DNA of 64,000 nucleotides from Rhizodiscina lignyota. Its lineage: Eukaryota; Ascomycota; Dothideomycetes; Aulographales; Rhizodiscinaceae. This document shows positions 11,360 through 22,301 of the stretch, piece after piece (within the stretch, counting starts at the first letter, position 1; each line of letters starts with the position of its first letter). The position numbers and the translations under genes are program-made. Under the pieces are notes generated by a model. The model was not told where the DNA came from, did not search any database, and saw only the letters and a list, made by a program, of their open reading frames with translations. The stretch lies in NCBI GenBank assembly GCA_010015805.1, contig ML978129.1, positions 62,001 through 126,000 on the forward strand, written 5' to 3'.

Positions 11360-13558
11360 ATGCTCTCGAAAGTGAAGGCAAAAGCACAAGCACAGTTTTC
11401 GTCACAGGACGCGGACAAGCAGGAGGATGGAGATTCATTAACGACCGTCCTGGAGACGCAGGAGGAGCGCGGCGAGCTCACCCTCCTAATCGCCAATATA
11501 ACCGAGTCGATGCGGCAGACGATCACAGATGCGTTTGATCCCAAGCAGACGGGACACAAGGCAGATCAGTATTCCAGCATGTCCGCACAGGAGAATTTCG
11601 AAAATGCCAATCTTGATGTAGGCCAAGTCGATGTAGAAGCAGAGGTCAAGAAGCGCCAAGAAGAAGAGAAAAGAGCAAAGGAACTCTCCGCTCCCGCAAT
11701 GACAGAGCTCAAGGATTCTGCTCTCAGGTATTTCGATGACTGGCGAGATTCTGTTCTCCTCCGCATTGGGGAAGTGGTGAATGCGCGCTCGGAAGCACAG
11801 GAATCCAAGAAGAGAGCAAAGGCAACCTCTCATTCACGCTCCGGCTCGTTAGATCAGTCGATACCGACATTAGACAAGCAGGACCATGAAGTATCAAGAG
11901 TGATACAAGAGCTTTATCCACCCGTCAAGACGCCACTCACAAGCTATCCAGAGGAGAAGAGGGCGCTCGTGCTATATTCCATGTTGCTTCTTCTGCTCAG
12001 TTTAGAGCATTATGCTGCGCATTCACGTATACTTCTACTCTACCTTACCAGCAGCCTCAACCTGCCGATCGACTTCCTCACCGAGGACGAGAAAAATATC
12101 TCCCGTGCCCTACTCGCGGCTGTAGAGCAAATGTCGGCAGATGACGAAACCAAAAAGAGAGCGGAAGCGAATGCCTCAAGCCGTAAATGGAAGGTCGGTC
12201 TTGCAGCTGTTGGAGGTGCTGCTCTTCTAGCAGTGACTGGTGGCTTGGCTGCCCCATTGCTCGCAGCCGGTGTGGGTACCGTCATGGGCGGCCTCGGATT
12301 GGGCGCAACGGCGGCTGCTGGCTATCTTGGTACACTGGCAGGGAGCACAGTCCTTGTTGGTGGACTGTTTGGGGCATACGGCGGGCGTATGACGAGCAAA
12401 ATGATGGACAAATACGCCAGGGAAGTTGAAGACTTTGCATTTGTACCGATCCGAGACTTTCATCGACCGAGAAAGATTGAAAAAGAGTATCGGCGTCTGC
12501 GTGTGGCGATTGGGATCAGCGGTTGGTTGACGGATAAGGATGAAGTTGTCAAGCCCTGGCGTATCATTGCTCCGTCGATTGAAGGGTTTGCGTTGAGATG
12601 GGAGTTGGAGAGCCTCCTTAAGCTGGGAAACTCGCTCAGCACTATGGTCAGGAGTGCTGCTTGGGGCGTTGCGAGGACCCAGATCATCAAACAAACAGTT
12701 TTCGGAGCTTTAGCTGCTGGATTATGGCCGCTAGCGTTGGTCAAGGTGTCAAGGATCATCGACAATCCGTTTAGTGTGGCGAAAGCACGTGCTGAGAAGG
12801 CTGGTGAAGTTTTGGCCGACGCTCTAATCAACAAGGCGCAAGGCGAGAGACCGGTGACGCTGATTGGATACTCGCTTGGGGCAAGAGTTATCTACTCGTG
12901 CCTGATGGCGCTTGCACAGCGCAAGGCGTTCGGACTGGTTGAATCAGTGGTCCTATTGGGCGCGCCAGTACCCTCCTCCTCAGGAGATTGGCGAAAGATT
13001 AGGGCTGTCGCGTCGGGCAGAGTGGTTAATGTGTTCTCGAGGAACGACTATATACTGGGTTTCTTATATCGAACGAGCAGCATTCAGTATGGTATTGCCG
13101 GACTCCAGGAAGTCGCCGGTGTAAAAGGCGTCCAGAATGTTGACGTCAGCGAAATGGTCGCCGGGCACACAATGTACAGATACGTAACGGGCAGCATCTT
13201 GAAGAAGATCGGGTTTGAGGATGTGTACGCTGAGGAGGTAGTAAGGGAAGAACAGGAATTGAAGGAAATGCAGAGGCAGGAAGAAGAAGCCAGGAAGAAG
13301 AACGAGAACGCAAAGAAGCAGAAGAACGGTGAAGCAGGCAAAGAGAATGAGAAGGACGATGCAGACGAAGAAGAGGTTAAAGTAATGGAGCAAGAGGTGG
13401 AGCAGAAACAGAAGGAGAGCATGATGGCTTGGATGACTGAAAAATTCCGATTATCAAGAGACACAGTTGGGAATACATGGTCGAGCGTGACGGGGTCTGG
13501 GAAACGAAGCAGCATGAATTCTGGGAAGGGTGGAGCAGGGGCATACGAGGGGACCTGA
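11360..13558 (+). CDS. DUF726 (TMCO4/Mil1-like) alpha/beta-hydrolase membrane protein
   Basis: Intronless, 732 aa. The order is an acidic/charged N-terminal part (1-270), a glycine/alanine-rich hydrophobic stretch (about 276-345, likely two membrane segments), a DUF726 alpha/beta-hydrolase core with the nucleophile-elbow motif GYSLGAR near residue 503, and a long Glu/Lys-rich coiled coil (about 610-700). DUF726 proteins include human TMCO4 and yeast Mil1. They look like lipases, but their substrate is not established. The motif GxSxG is intact; I cannot assign the Asp and His of a triad with confidence. Confidence 0.88.
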   Translation: MLSKVKAKAQAQFSSQDADKQEDGDSLTTVLETQEERGELTLLIANITESMRQTITDAFDPKQTGHKADQYSSMSAQENFENANLDVGQVDVEAEVKKRQEEEKRAKELSAPAMTELKDSALRYFDDWRDSVLLRIGEVVNARSEAQESKKRAKATSHSRSGSLDQSIPTLDKQDHEVSRVIQELYPPVKTPLTSYPEEKRALVLYSMLLLLLSLEHYAAHSRILLLYLTSSLNLPIDFLTEDEKNISRALLAAVEQMSADDETKKRAEANASSRKWKVGLAAVGGAALLAVTGGLAAPLLAAGVGTVMGGLGLGATAAAGYLGTLAGSTVLVGGLFGAYGGRMTSKMMDKYAREVEDFAFVPIRDFHRPRKIEKEYRRLRVAIGISGWLTDKDEVVKPWRIIAPSIEGFALRWELESLLKLGNSLSTMVRSAAWGVARTQIIKQTVFGALAAGLWPLALVKVSRIIDNPFSVAKARAEKAGEVLADALINKAQGERPVTLIGYSLGARVIYSCLMALAQRKAFGLVESVVLLGAPVPSSSGDWRKIRAVASGRVVNVFSRNDYILGFLYRTSSIQYGIAGLQEVAGVKGVQNVDVSEMVAGHTMYRYVTGSILKKIGFEDVYAEEVVREEQELKEMQRQEEEARKKNENAKKQKNGEAGKENEKDDADEEEVKVMEQEVEQKQKESMMAWMTEKFRLSRDTVGNTWSSVTGSGKRSSMNSGKGGAGAYEGT

Positions 13559-13679
13559 TCACCACGCAATCTATACAGCGAGTAGATTGTGCGCACGATT
13601 GTATGAAGCTCGGTTTGGTTCTAATGCTGGGACATTGGTCTCTCTGTCTATCCGACGCTGCATTCCGCGCCAATGCCGA

Positions 13680-15110
13680 TCAATCCATCTCGTCGTCTCT
13701 CAAATTGAACAGTGCGCCAGTCACCTCAGCCATCTTGGAACGCAGAGCGTTATGGTACATCTGGTTTGTGATATATGTCTTGCAGCCTTTGATCTTCCGC
13801 GCCGTTTCCATGGAAAAGTCATAGTCAACATACATATCGTCGTAATAAACAGCAGCGTAGACGGGTACGGTGTTTGCGGCAAGTTGCTTCTCGTCGTAAA
13901 GATCGGGCCATTCGTCGGCTGTTGCCAGAAGGTCAGCTGCCCCTTTCACCTTACGGAGCTCAAAGTAGTCTTCAAACATCCACGGGAAAATCATCTCGCC
14001 GGTAAAGTAGATGGGGCCGCTGGTGTCGACATCAAATTGGTGGAAATACAGTTTCTGCACCCGGTGTGCGGACCAATTCGCGGCGGAGCCCTTCCCTTGG
14101 GAATAGATTGGTTCATGGAGCATCGAATAGAGGAGATTATCATCAAACGACACCCATTGCTCTATTCGATTCTGAGTCTGCCGTGTCAGATGTCCATATA
14201 GGTCGAGCTCGTTTGATGCACGCAGTACAATTTCTAGAAATATTTAGCTCTCTGCGCGTGTCTTGAATGCCCGACTTGCACCTGACCTACCATGCAAATC
14301 ATCAACGCCGCCATGGAAACCCAGGACTATCCCCAACTGCTGGAAGCGTCGGGGAGTCAGAGTGCCTCCACTTGGCAATACAAGGTCCGATGTTCTTAAC
14401 CATTCCACGATTTTCCGTACGCGCTCAACATCTTCAGGAAATTTGTTGTAGTAAGCTTCGTTCCGCTGGGCGACCTTTTTCCAGGTTCGTTCGTACACAG
14501 GGTCGGGGTCTTTCACCAGTGGCGGCAGACCTCCAAACACAAAAGCTTCTCTCAGGCCCTCGGGGAACATAGACAGGTATGTAGTCGCGCAGAAACCGCC
14601 AAAGCTCTGCCCCATAATGCTCCACTTCTTCTTCTCTTCCGGAAAGTCTGCTGTGAGACATTTGCGAATGGCCTCGCAGTCTTTCACGATGCTATCTGCG
14701 CGAAAAGACCGAAGATAGTCCATCTTAGCTCTATCATTGGGAAGCAAACCGAGGGTAGAGGCTGCTAGAGGAGTACTAAGGCCGGTACCCCTCTGGTCTA
14801 AGAAAAGCATTTGATAGCCACGGTCAAGCACTGTATGCGTAGCGGCCCAGTTCTGCGGCGCAGAGCATTCGAAACCAGGGCCACCTTGGAGGTATACCAT
14901 CCATGGCAATTGTTTCTTTTTCTCATCTTCCTCCGGTGAAGGGTCGGCTGGCTTTTCCGATTTCCGAACACTTCTGGCAAAGAGCTTCAGACTTCCAGCT
15001 TCGGGAGAGGTCCAATCGCGAGGGATACCACCAAAGAAGTATTCTGTGACCTTTAATTTGCCAGGAGTTGTAAAGGTCCTCTGCTCAAGGATTTTCGCAA
15101 CGACAGACAT
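13680..15110 (-). CDS. Prolyl iminopeptidase-like alpha/beta-hydrolase (peptidase S33)
   Basis: Two exons, 15110-14291 and 14233-13680, with a phase-1 intron of 57 nt (gtaggt...tctag), giving 457 aa. The oxyanion-hole motif QGGPGFE, DQRGTGLS and the nucleophile elbow GQSFGGF match S33 prolyl aminopeptidases, which remove N-terminal proline from peptides. The C-terminal half has YAAVYYDDMYVDYDFS and a final NQMYHNALR segment in the place of the family's catalytic Asp and His. No signal peptide, so likely intracellular. Its 3' end faces the DUF726 gene tail to tail, 121 bases apart. Confidence 0.9.
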
Positions 15111-15378
15111 TTTCCAAGAATCTCCGAGGAAGTCGGAGGTGTCGTAGGAGAGGGAAGGCGGGTGAGATTAAACACTCACCTTGTCGTCTCGCTCGAAAGA
15201 TACCAGGATGGATCGAAATGGAAGGTGTCCTCCTCACCACTGCAGTCATCACATTAACTCACGTGATATTTTTCAAATTCTCGAAATCTTCTATCACGCT
15301 GAGTCTCCTTTATTTTTGAATACTCTAGATTATTGTCTATAGAATTTACTCTCTATGATTCGCAGTTCGGAGGCGCCT

Positions 15379-16231
15379 TCAAAGCCGAGCCATGTCGTCT
15401 TGAACATCTTTTACCCTTCCCACTTGATCGACAGGTCTATTTGCAAACTTCGCAATCGCTTCGATGCATTGATGCATCTTTTCCACATCCTCTCGAGATA
15501 TGCCGACTCGAACACAGCAGCGCAGATGCCAAAGAGTGGGACCTGGTAAATTCTGGCAAAGGATAGCGGGCATAACCACAAGCTCTGTTTCCAGCATACT
15601 CAGTGTTGAGAGGTCGGAGAGGAAGAACCCGTACGAGATGTTTGTTGAAATCCACTCAACATCACGATGAGCATGGAAGCGATCCATGATCTTCTGGAAG
15701 TCGTCTTGGTAGAGAAAGTTCAGCATGTCAAGGGCTCGCGTCTCATGTGCTTCGTCGGGCCTCCATGCTTCTCTAGACAATTGGTTAGATCAACAGCACC
15801 TTTTGCAGGAGAGATCAATCTTGCCTCGTCCTCGAATAGTCTTTGTCCTCCTCTTTCTCACGGGCCGCAACAGACAGTACTGCTGTCATCACGACAGGAA
15901 TTCCATTAATGATGATACATTTCACCATTGCCTCGCGCATCCGTCGCATGAGTGCCTTGCGCTGCTCTGGAGTAGCATACTCCGGTTTCTCAAGGAGATA
16001 CGAGTACAAGTCTCCGCATAATGCAGCCTTGTTACAGCCGATCAATGCCCCGATCTGCATTTACGTCAACAGCTGATCTCATGCGTACGGACAAGGGTGG
16101 GAGACATACAGCAGCGAGGTACCACTTGTCATTGTGCCATTTTTGAGGAAATTGCTCCTCGAAACTCTGGAGCAGACTCCTAATCTCCGCTCCTGATACG
16201 GAGGAATTGGCGTTTGAATCACTACACTTAA
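15379..16231 (-). CDS. AhpD/carboxymuconolactone-decarboxylase-like protein (5' end unresolved)
   Basis: Exons 16231-16110, 16054-15825 and 15772-15379 join in phase. The protein has the fungal AhpD-like layout: a DKWYLAA helix, the LLEKPEYATPEQRKALMRRMREA repeat, then EAWRPDEA, WISTNISYGFFLSD and ETELVVMPAILCQNLPGPTLWHLRCC, ending VGISREDVEKMHQC. The second intron (15773-15824) has a GC donor (cgag|gcaaga) with a ctaac branch-like site, and splicing there restores the family's DYSxTREAW. The first coding exon is not certain. A phase-compatible path reaches an ATG at 16500 through two further small exons, but support is weak. Members are presumed peroxidase-like or decarboxylase-like; substrate unknown. 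Confidence 0.75.
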
Positions 16232-16500
16232 CTGGTCAGTCCCTAGCGCAATACCGTTCAGATTCGGAGTGACAATATTTATTAAAAAAATCAGGATATC
16301 AGGAAGGTGGAGAGCTCATCCGCAATGAAAAGCCATCGTACTCCGTACATACCCGCTCATCTCACCCAAGAATTTCCAGCCAAATTTGCCTTCATTAAAG
16401 GGCTTCTCATACTTCAAGTTCAGAATGAAAGCATGACATGAGGACTCTTTATAGATATCTTGTCCAGTAAGACTCGTATTACCTTGACGTTCGGAGGCAT

Positions 16501-17197
16501 TGGAAGGCGGAAAGCCGGCAACCTGTGTGCGACGTCAGGGACGTTCTTGGGCGGCAGTCTTACCTAAAGTGTCGACGCTTGATCACCCAGCCCAGCCAGA
16601 TTTCTGTGTCGAGATTAGGTACTGCACGGGACACTATAACTACTGCCCTCCCGGCACTCTTCTGAAAAGTTGAAACCAAGTGGAGCACTTGGCAAGTGCT
16701 TCGTCAACATCAGCAATTCCCCGTTAGGGCTTATGAGGCTCGGACATATCTTCTACTTCTTCTGTATCCGACCTAGCTGCGTATCCATTTCGTTGAGCGG
16801 TTCGTGTTCAGACTCCACCCTTTCAACACTTGTAAGATGGATCATCGCTACGGACTCACTCATCTCGAAGACAGTTATATAGAGCACAGTATGATGTCTA
16901 GACGGCGCGACCCTTCGTCACTCCCCAAAGAAAAGCTAGAAGAGGGATCTGCAGGTGTTCGATAGTGCCTGCCATTGGAAAGAGCAAGCTGCGGCTGCCA
17001 TGATATACCATATATCTTCGCTCACTGTGCTTGAGCAACATCGAAAAAATCGCAGGAGCCGATCGGACATGCTCAAAACACGACTCTGCACAGCTATTTG
17101 TTTTCTTCTGTGTTCCGCGCTCTTCTCTCATCGTCAGTATGGTTTCTTGCCCACTCTATTTCGAACGTTTTAAAGTTTTTTTTGCTCAACAGCCAAG
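16501..17197. other. Intergenic, AhpD-like gene to unrecognised ORF
   Basis: About 700 bases between divergent genes with no recognisable coding. The 16232-16500 part may contain 5' exons of the AhpD-like gene. A T-run and cag lie directly before the next ATG (17198), so a 5' untranslated intron is possible there. Confidence 0.5.
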
Positions 17198-18259
17198 ATG
17201 AATCTGATCTACGATGAATTTCTGTACATGGCATTCTACTACAACAGCGCATCAGCTGACGCGGCCGAAAATGGGCTTTGCCTTGCTTTCCTCATCGGAC
17301 CGAACGTCGACAGAAATCGTCTGGACTGCCTCAAGACTCTGGAAAGTTACTATCCGGACAATCAAAGCGGCGTGATACAAACTTTCAACTTTGTAACCGA
17401 CGACGTGCGTCATCCGTTCTACAATTTCTTGCGCATTCGGGTACTGGTCGGATACGTCAAGGACGGCCAATGGCTACGGAATCATTTGAACACAACTGTA
17501 GATGTGCCGCTCAACAGGGAAACATGGGCCCAGGATGTGTTGACACAGGGAACGCTGTCCGACAGCATCATGTTGGCAGAATCGTTTACAACTATTCGGG
17601 CCACTGCGGAGGAAATATGGAATCGCCAGCGCGAATTGCAGTTCTCTGGTAATGGACACCTCCTCTCAGCACCAATGCAGCAACCGCCCATCGATCTTTA
17701 CAACTGTCCTCACAATGGCCGATTCGAAACAGCATTCCACGATGAGGGCGATATTTCCCTGTTTCTCGAGTTATCGGGGCACGGTTTCGACTATCCTTTG
17801 ACGTGGACCTTCCTTTTAGGCCCTTTGCCGCTTGAAGGTGGCAGGCGTCTCTACCGAGTACGCCTCATTATGGACCAGCCAGGCCCGGACGGCCGAAACC
17901 GAGTAGTGACAGACAGCATACCGTTCAACAAGCAGTATTTCTATGAAGGTGGCATAATCATTCACAATGTGGCCCGCTTTGTCATAGCAAAAGTCTTTCG
18001 GTTAAAGGAAGTGAGGAGCGAATTGCGGGAACAGGGCGATTTCGCTGACAGTTTGGATATGGTGCGATCGAAATTGGTGTTCCTCCTGGCTCAGGGGCAC
18101 GCACTTGTGTGGGATCCTCGCTTTGTCACTATGACACCGGAGCCAGTGCTTGCACAATTACAGACTGTTGCCAATGACTATCATCTTAGAAGGCGTGCCA
18201 ATCAAGAGCGTTCTGGCGAAGTCCCTGTTTGGCAGGGGGAGCACCTTTTAGTGGGATGA
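17198..18259 (+). CDS. Unrecognised 353-aa protein, possible internal duplication
   Basis: Intronless ORF of 353 codons starting MNLIYDEF, with codon use like the neighbouring genes. I do not recognise the family. Two halves appear to share a pattern: LAFLIGP then RIRVLVGYVKDG and VDVPLNRETW in the first half, TFLLGP then RVRLIMDQPGPDG and DSIPFNKQYF in the second, each about 80 residues long. There is no signal peptide, membrane segment or metal-binding cysteine pattern. It lies alone between oxidoreductase genes. Its length without a stop and even composition argue for a real gene, probably lineage-specific. Confidence 0.6.
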   Translation: MNLIYDEFLYMAFYYNSASADAAENGLCLAFLIGPNVDRNRLDCLKTLESYYPDNQSGVIQTFNFVTDDVRHPFYNFLRIRVLVGYVKDGQWLRNHLNTTVDVPLNRETWAQDVLTQGTLSDSIMLAESFTTIRATAEEIWNRQRELQFSGNGHLLSAPMQQPPIDLYNCPHNGRFETAFHDEGDISLFLELSGHGFDYPLTWTFLLGPLPLEGGRRLYRVRLIMDQPGPDGRNRVVTDSIPFNKQYFYEGGIIIHNVARFVIAKVFRLKEVRSELREQGDFADSLDMVRSKLVFLLAQGHALVWDPRFVTMTPEPVLAQLQTVANDYHLRRRANQERSGEVPVWQGEHLLVG

Positions 18260-19021
18260 GAGTGAGGTCAGTTACTCGGAGAGAGGAGTAGAAGAGATAC
18301 AGAGTCGAGCTGAGAGCATTGCTGGTAAAGCATTTTTCGGGGATAGAGATATGAGAAAGTGTATCCACACAATCCAACAAAAATTACCATGCAACTTGCG
18401 ACTGTGTCTCAGATGCAAGAATGGCACACCTTGAATCGAACTCATTGTTTGTATTTGGTAAGTCTTCCGTGCAGCCTGTCAAGCAAATTTGAACTGCTGA
18501 CTGTACAATCACGCTACACTAACCATTGCATACAGCGTTGGTAGGTACATGTCCTACTGACCTCTCCATAATCTAACACAATCAAACGAAAGAGCTAAGG
18601 GTTTATCAATTTGAGGCCTAAAGGAAGACCGACATATCTGAGGGGGGCGGCACCGGGAAGAGTTGTAAATTGCTGACGTCGGGGTTCCACGATTGCACGC
18701 TGCATGTGCGGCCGTCAACCTTCCATAACTCCGGCATCTTATTACCAGCCCATGATTGAAATGATACCTATAAAGCTGTAAATAGTCTTTCATGCCTTCA
18801 TTGAGACAGTGTCGATTTTCACTACCCGTAAAAAACGACCAAATTTCAGCTCTCTGTCCTGCTTCACCATCTCCAGCTACACCATCTCCCACTAGCAGTC
18901 CTTCATTTTATCAATTGCTTTATTAGCGTGTTGTTCGACACAATTCACAACGAGCTACTGCTCTCTCTCGCTTATTGCTCTTCAGCGCTCAGATAGTCAT
19001 TCTCTTTCTTAAGGTACCAAC
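18260..19021. other. Intergenic upstream of the GMC oxidoreductase
   Basis: 760 bases with no supported gene. A 112-aa minus-strand ORF (18554-18892) has no domain. The last 120 bases before 19022 are C/T-rich, as is common for fungal promoters. Confidence 0.55.
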
Positions 19022-20984
19022 ATGAGGTCCATCGGAGAGTTTGTAAGCCGCTCTTATGACTACATAATAATAGGAGGGGGAACCGCCGGGTTGGTGCTGG
19101 CAATGCGGCTCTCTGAAGACTCAGATGTCCATGTCAGCGTGATCGAAGCTGGGAAGAATCGGTTGGATGACATGCTTGTCGATATCCCTGGTTTGCACAC
19201 GCAAATGCTTGGAAATAACGAGTATGAGTGGAACTTCAAGACCACGCCTCAGGTATTTCCTAAAGTAGGATCCCTCATCGTATCGGAAGATTCTGATTTT
19301 ATGCAACTAGAGGGGGAACAAAAACAAGGTCCATCATATGCCGAGAGGGAAGATGCTCGGAGGATCCAGCGGTATCAACTTCATGGTGTACATCCCCGAT
19401 ATGAAATCCCCGGAGTCGAGTAGTATAGCATGCTAATGTATATGTCACAGATATGCTCGAGGCACAACAAATGAATACGATGATTGGGCCAAATTAATCG
19501 GCGACCCCGGCTGGTCGTCGGGAGAGATGATGCATTACATGCAGAAGCACGAAACTCACGACCCAATTGGCGACAGCACTATAGACAGAGCTAAAATGCA
19601 CATCGATCCTGAATTCCACGGCCTTTCTGGTCCGATTCACACAAGTTTCAACGATGGATTCATTCCCATCGAACACGATATCTTCAAAGCCGCGCACGAG
19701 GTTTGCAAACTTCCACCGCCGGAAGATCCCTGGAGCGGAAATCACTTAGGTTTCTCCTTTCACATGGGCATGATATCGCGCTCTGGGCCGAACAAGGGCA
19801 AGAGGAGCTATGCCGCGCGAGATTACTACCAACCTGTCCAGAACCGACCGAATTTGCACGTCATTTGCGAAACCACAGTCTCCCGCATTCTCCTCGACAG
19901 GAGCAATAGGACGGCGACAGGCGTAGAAATCATCCACGGGGCGCAAAAACACACCATTAAGGCTCATCATGAAGTCATACTCTGCTGCGGTACAGTCCAA
20001 TCGCCGCAGATACTTGAACTCAGCGGTATCGGCGATCCGGCGGTGCTGCAAAAGGCTGGCGTCGACTGCCTCGTGCCACTCCCTGGTGTTGGTGCTAATC
20101 TTCAAGACCACGCGATGTCGTTCACCTTGTTCGAGCTTGCCGATGGTGTTACATCTGGTGATATAATTTGGGATCCAGCAGTCATGGCCGAAGCTCAGAG
20201 GGTATACGGAGAGACGCAAAGTGGACCACTAACATCCGTCATCACCTCGTACGGATTCTTTCCCTGTACCTTGTTCACGACGGAGGCAGAGCTTAAGGAA
20301 ACAGTAGCAAGCATCCGCGAGACACAGGGCGCGTCTGAAACGAACGAGTTTGTCAAGAAGCAGCTAGACTGTCTGATCGCGCAGATCAAGAGTCCGAAAA
20401 GCTCAATTGTGCACTTCGGGCTCATCCCAATCTCAACTGGCGGCCTTAATGTTCCTCTTGACCAAAGCAAGCTGGTAGCGCAGCTAGAGCCTGGTGCACC
20501 CCATGGCCTTGCCATGTCGATCAATCTGCAACATCCGGCGAGCAGAGGAAGCGTGCATATCACGAGTGGGGATGTCGCAAAGCCACCCGCGATCGATCCG
20601 GCGTACTTTACACATCCCGCAGATGTCACCGTAATATCGACTAGCCTTCGTCTCATTGATAAGATGGTCGCTACGTCTCATCTCGCCCCTAAAATACGCC
20701 GCCGCGTCGCTCCTCCTCCTGAGATGGACTTATCCGATGCAGCTACGGCAGCGAGCTGGATCGAGGAATTTTCAATGGGACAGTATCATTGCATTGGAAC
20801 GTGTGCGATGGGAGACGTTCTGGATAGTAGACTGAGGGTGAAGGGTGTGAAGGGGTTGAGAGTTTGCGACGCGAGTGTATTTCCGAATCATGTAAGTGGG
20901 AATATTTGCAGCAGTGTATACGCGGTGGCGGAGAAGGGTGCAGATATGATCAAGGAAGACTGGAGTGAACGCCAACAGGGTTAG
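19022..20984 (+). CDS. GMC-family FAD oxidoreductase
   Basis: Three exons, 19022-19252, 19311-19387 and 19451-20984, giving 613 aa. Splicing restores the second GMC signature ([16 protein letters not shown] then [13 protein letters not shown]). The N-terminal dinucleotide fold [19 protein letters not shown] binds FAD. The C terminus has [12 protein letters not shown] and the active-site FPNHVSGNI with the conserved His. The family oxidises alcohols, aldehydes or sugars (aryl-alcohol oxidase, choline dehydrogenase and similar); the substrate cannot be read from the sequence. No secretion signal is seen. It is tail to tail with the epoxide hydrolase gene, 252 bases apart. Confidence 0.93.
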
Positions 20985-21236
20985 AGTCAGTGAAAAGAAA
21001 TAAGTTGCATATAAAAGCTGAGACAAGAGCTCCTTTGGTTTTGGAATATCACATGCTCTTCTTTGGGAACTTCCTCCTTGCCAAAAGCGGGAAGAGTACA
21101 TATCCTAGACAGTAGAAGAAATTTCTCGACATCCAATCTTTGTAGACGTTCGTCATGTCATAAATGCTTTCGTGTGGCGATATCTGCTTTAATTGATGAC
21201 CGACAATATTCAATTCACTTTCGGATGCCAGCTAGA

Positions 21237-22301
21237 TCAGAAAGTATTCCCAAGATACTTGAGGAATATCTCTCCAATCTCTCTCGGCTTCGACAGCATA
21301 CACCAGTGTCCAGTATCCACTTCTTCATAGGTGAAGTTCGGCAACAGCCCCATCTTCTTCGGACTCTCGATGTAACGTGCCAGGCACACACAATCCCTCT
21401 TGCCTCCAATGAACAGATACGGCACGTTAACCACCCAACGATCCGCCGGCAGATCCTTATCAACCTCGTACTGGTGGCCTTCCGTCGTCGCCCGATACCA
21501 GCACATCGGCGCGTCGAACCCATCGCGCTGCATTCGCGCCACGAAGTCCTGCTTGAGCTCCTCCGTGGCATACGGCTGGCGCTTGCACGTCTTATCCTGC
21601 AGCACCCAGTTCTTGAGCCCGTCCTTCGCGCACAGGGTGTTCATCCATCCCTCCGGTTCGTCGTGGCAAGCGTCGAAGAAGCTCCCCGGATGCGCCATGG
21701 AGATTGGCGGGCCCTCGGCCGGATTGGTGAAGAAATACCAGTACCACTGCGGGAAATAGCCCACCAGCTCCGTGATCTTTGGGCGCACATCGTCGAGCTT
21801 AAATGGGCCTGCTGGTGGTCCCGCTCCGTATGCCACGTTCAGCTGGATGAGGCCGATGCAGCGCTCTGGGTGGTAGTTGTAGACCTTCTGTGCCATCGGG
21901 GAGCCCCAATCGTGGCCGACGCTGATGATTTTGTCGATGCCTTCGTTGTCAAGGATATCACAGAGATCGGCGGTCATGCGATCCCACCTGTATGCTGCCG
22001 GATCTGTAGGCTTCGAGGTTCCGTCGTAGCCCAATAAATCCGGAATTACAAGGCCATAGCCGGCCGGCTTGAGGTGCTTTGTCGCAAGATCCTCCCACAA
22101 GGCGGCATGGTCCGGGAAGCCGTGTGAGAAGAGCAGAGTTGGCTTGCCGGACTTGGCTGGCGAGACATAATAGGTGTAAGTGAAGCCCCGCTTGGTGGTG
22201 ATGGTTTTCTTCGTGAGTTCGTCCATGCCGCTGAAGTCGCGGGAGGTCAAATGGCCAACAATGCGGTTGAGACGCTGACGGAGGGCTGTCACACTCGTCA
22301 T
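21237..22301 (-). CDS. Epoxide hydrolase-like alpha/beta-hydrolase
   Basis: Intronless, 354 aa. The family motifs are present: HGFPDHAALW (oxyanion hole), GHDWGSPMAQ (nucleophile Asp), the cap domain with WYWYFFTNP and MCWYRA Tyr residues that would hold the epoxide, and a C-terminal DTGHWCMLSKP with the catalytic His. These proteins open epoxides to diols in the cytosol and often act in detoxification or secondary metabolism. Haloalkane dehalogenases share the fold, but the cap tyrosines favour an epoxide hydrolase. Its proximity to the GMC oxidoreductase suggests, but does not prove, a shared oxidative pathway. Confidence 0.9.
   Translation of the reverse strand: MTSVTALRQRLNRIVGHLTSRDFSGMDELTKKTITTKRGFTYTYYVSPAKSGKPTLLFSHGFPDHAALWEDLATKHLKPAGYGLVIPDLLGYDGTSKPTDPAAYRWDRMTADLCDILDNEGIDKIISVGHDWGSPMAQKVYNYHPERCIGLIQLNVAYGAGPPAGPFKLDDVRPKITELVGYFPQWYWYFFTNPAEGPPISMAHPGSFFDACHDEPEGWMNTLCAKDGLKNWVLQDKTCKRQPYATEELKQDFVARMQRDGFDAPMCWYRATTEGHQYEVDKDLPADRWVVNVPYLFIGGKRDCVCLARYIESPKKMGLLPNFTYEEVDTGHWCMLSKPREIGEIFLKYLGNTF

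Noticed and set aside
18370-18450. tRNA-like TTCGATT loop on the minus strand
   Set aside because: The flanking bases do not form a T stem and no acceptor or anticodon arm could be drawn.
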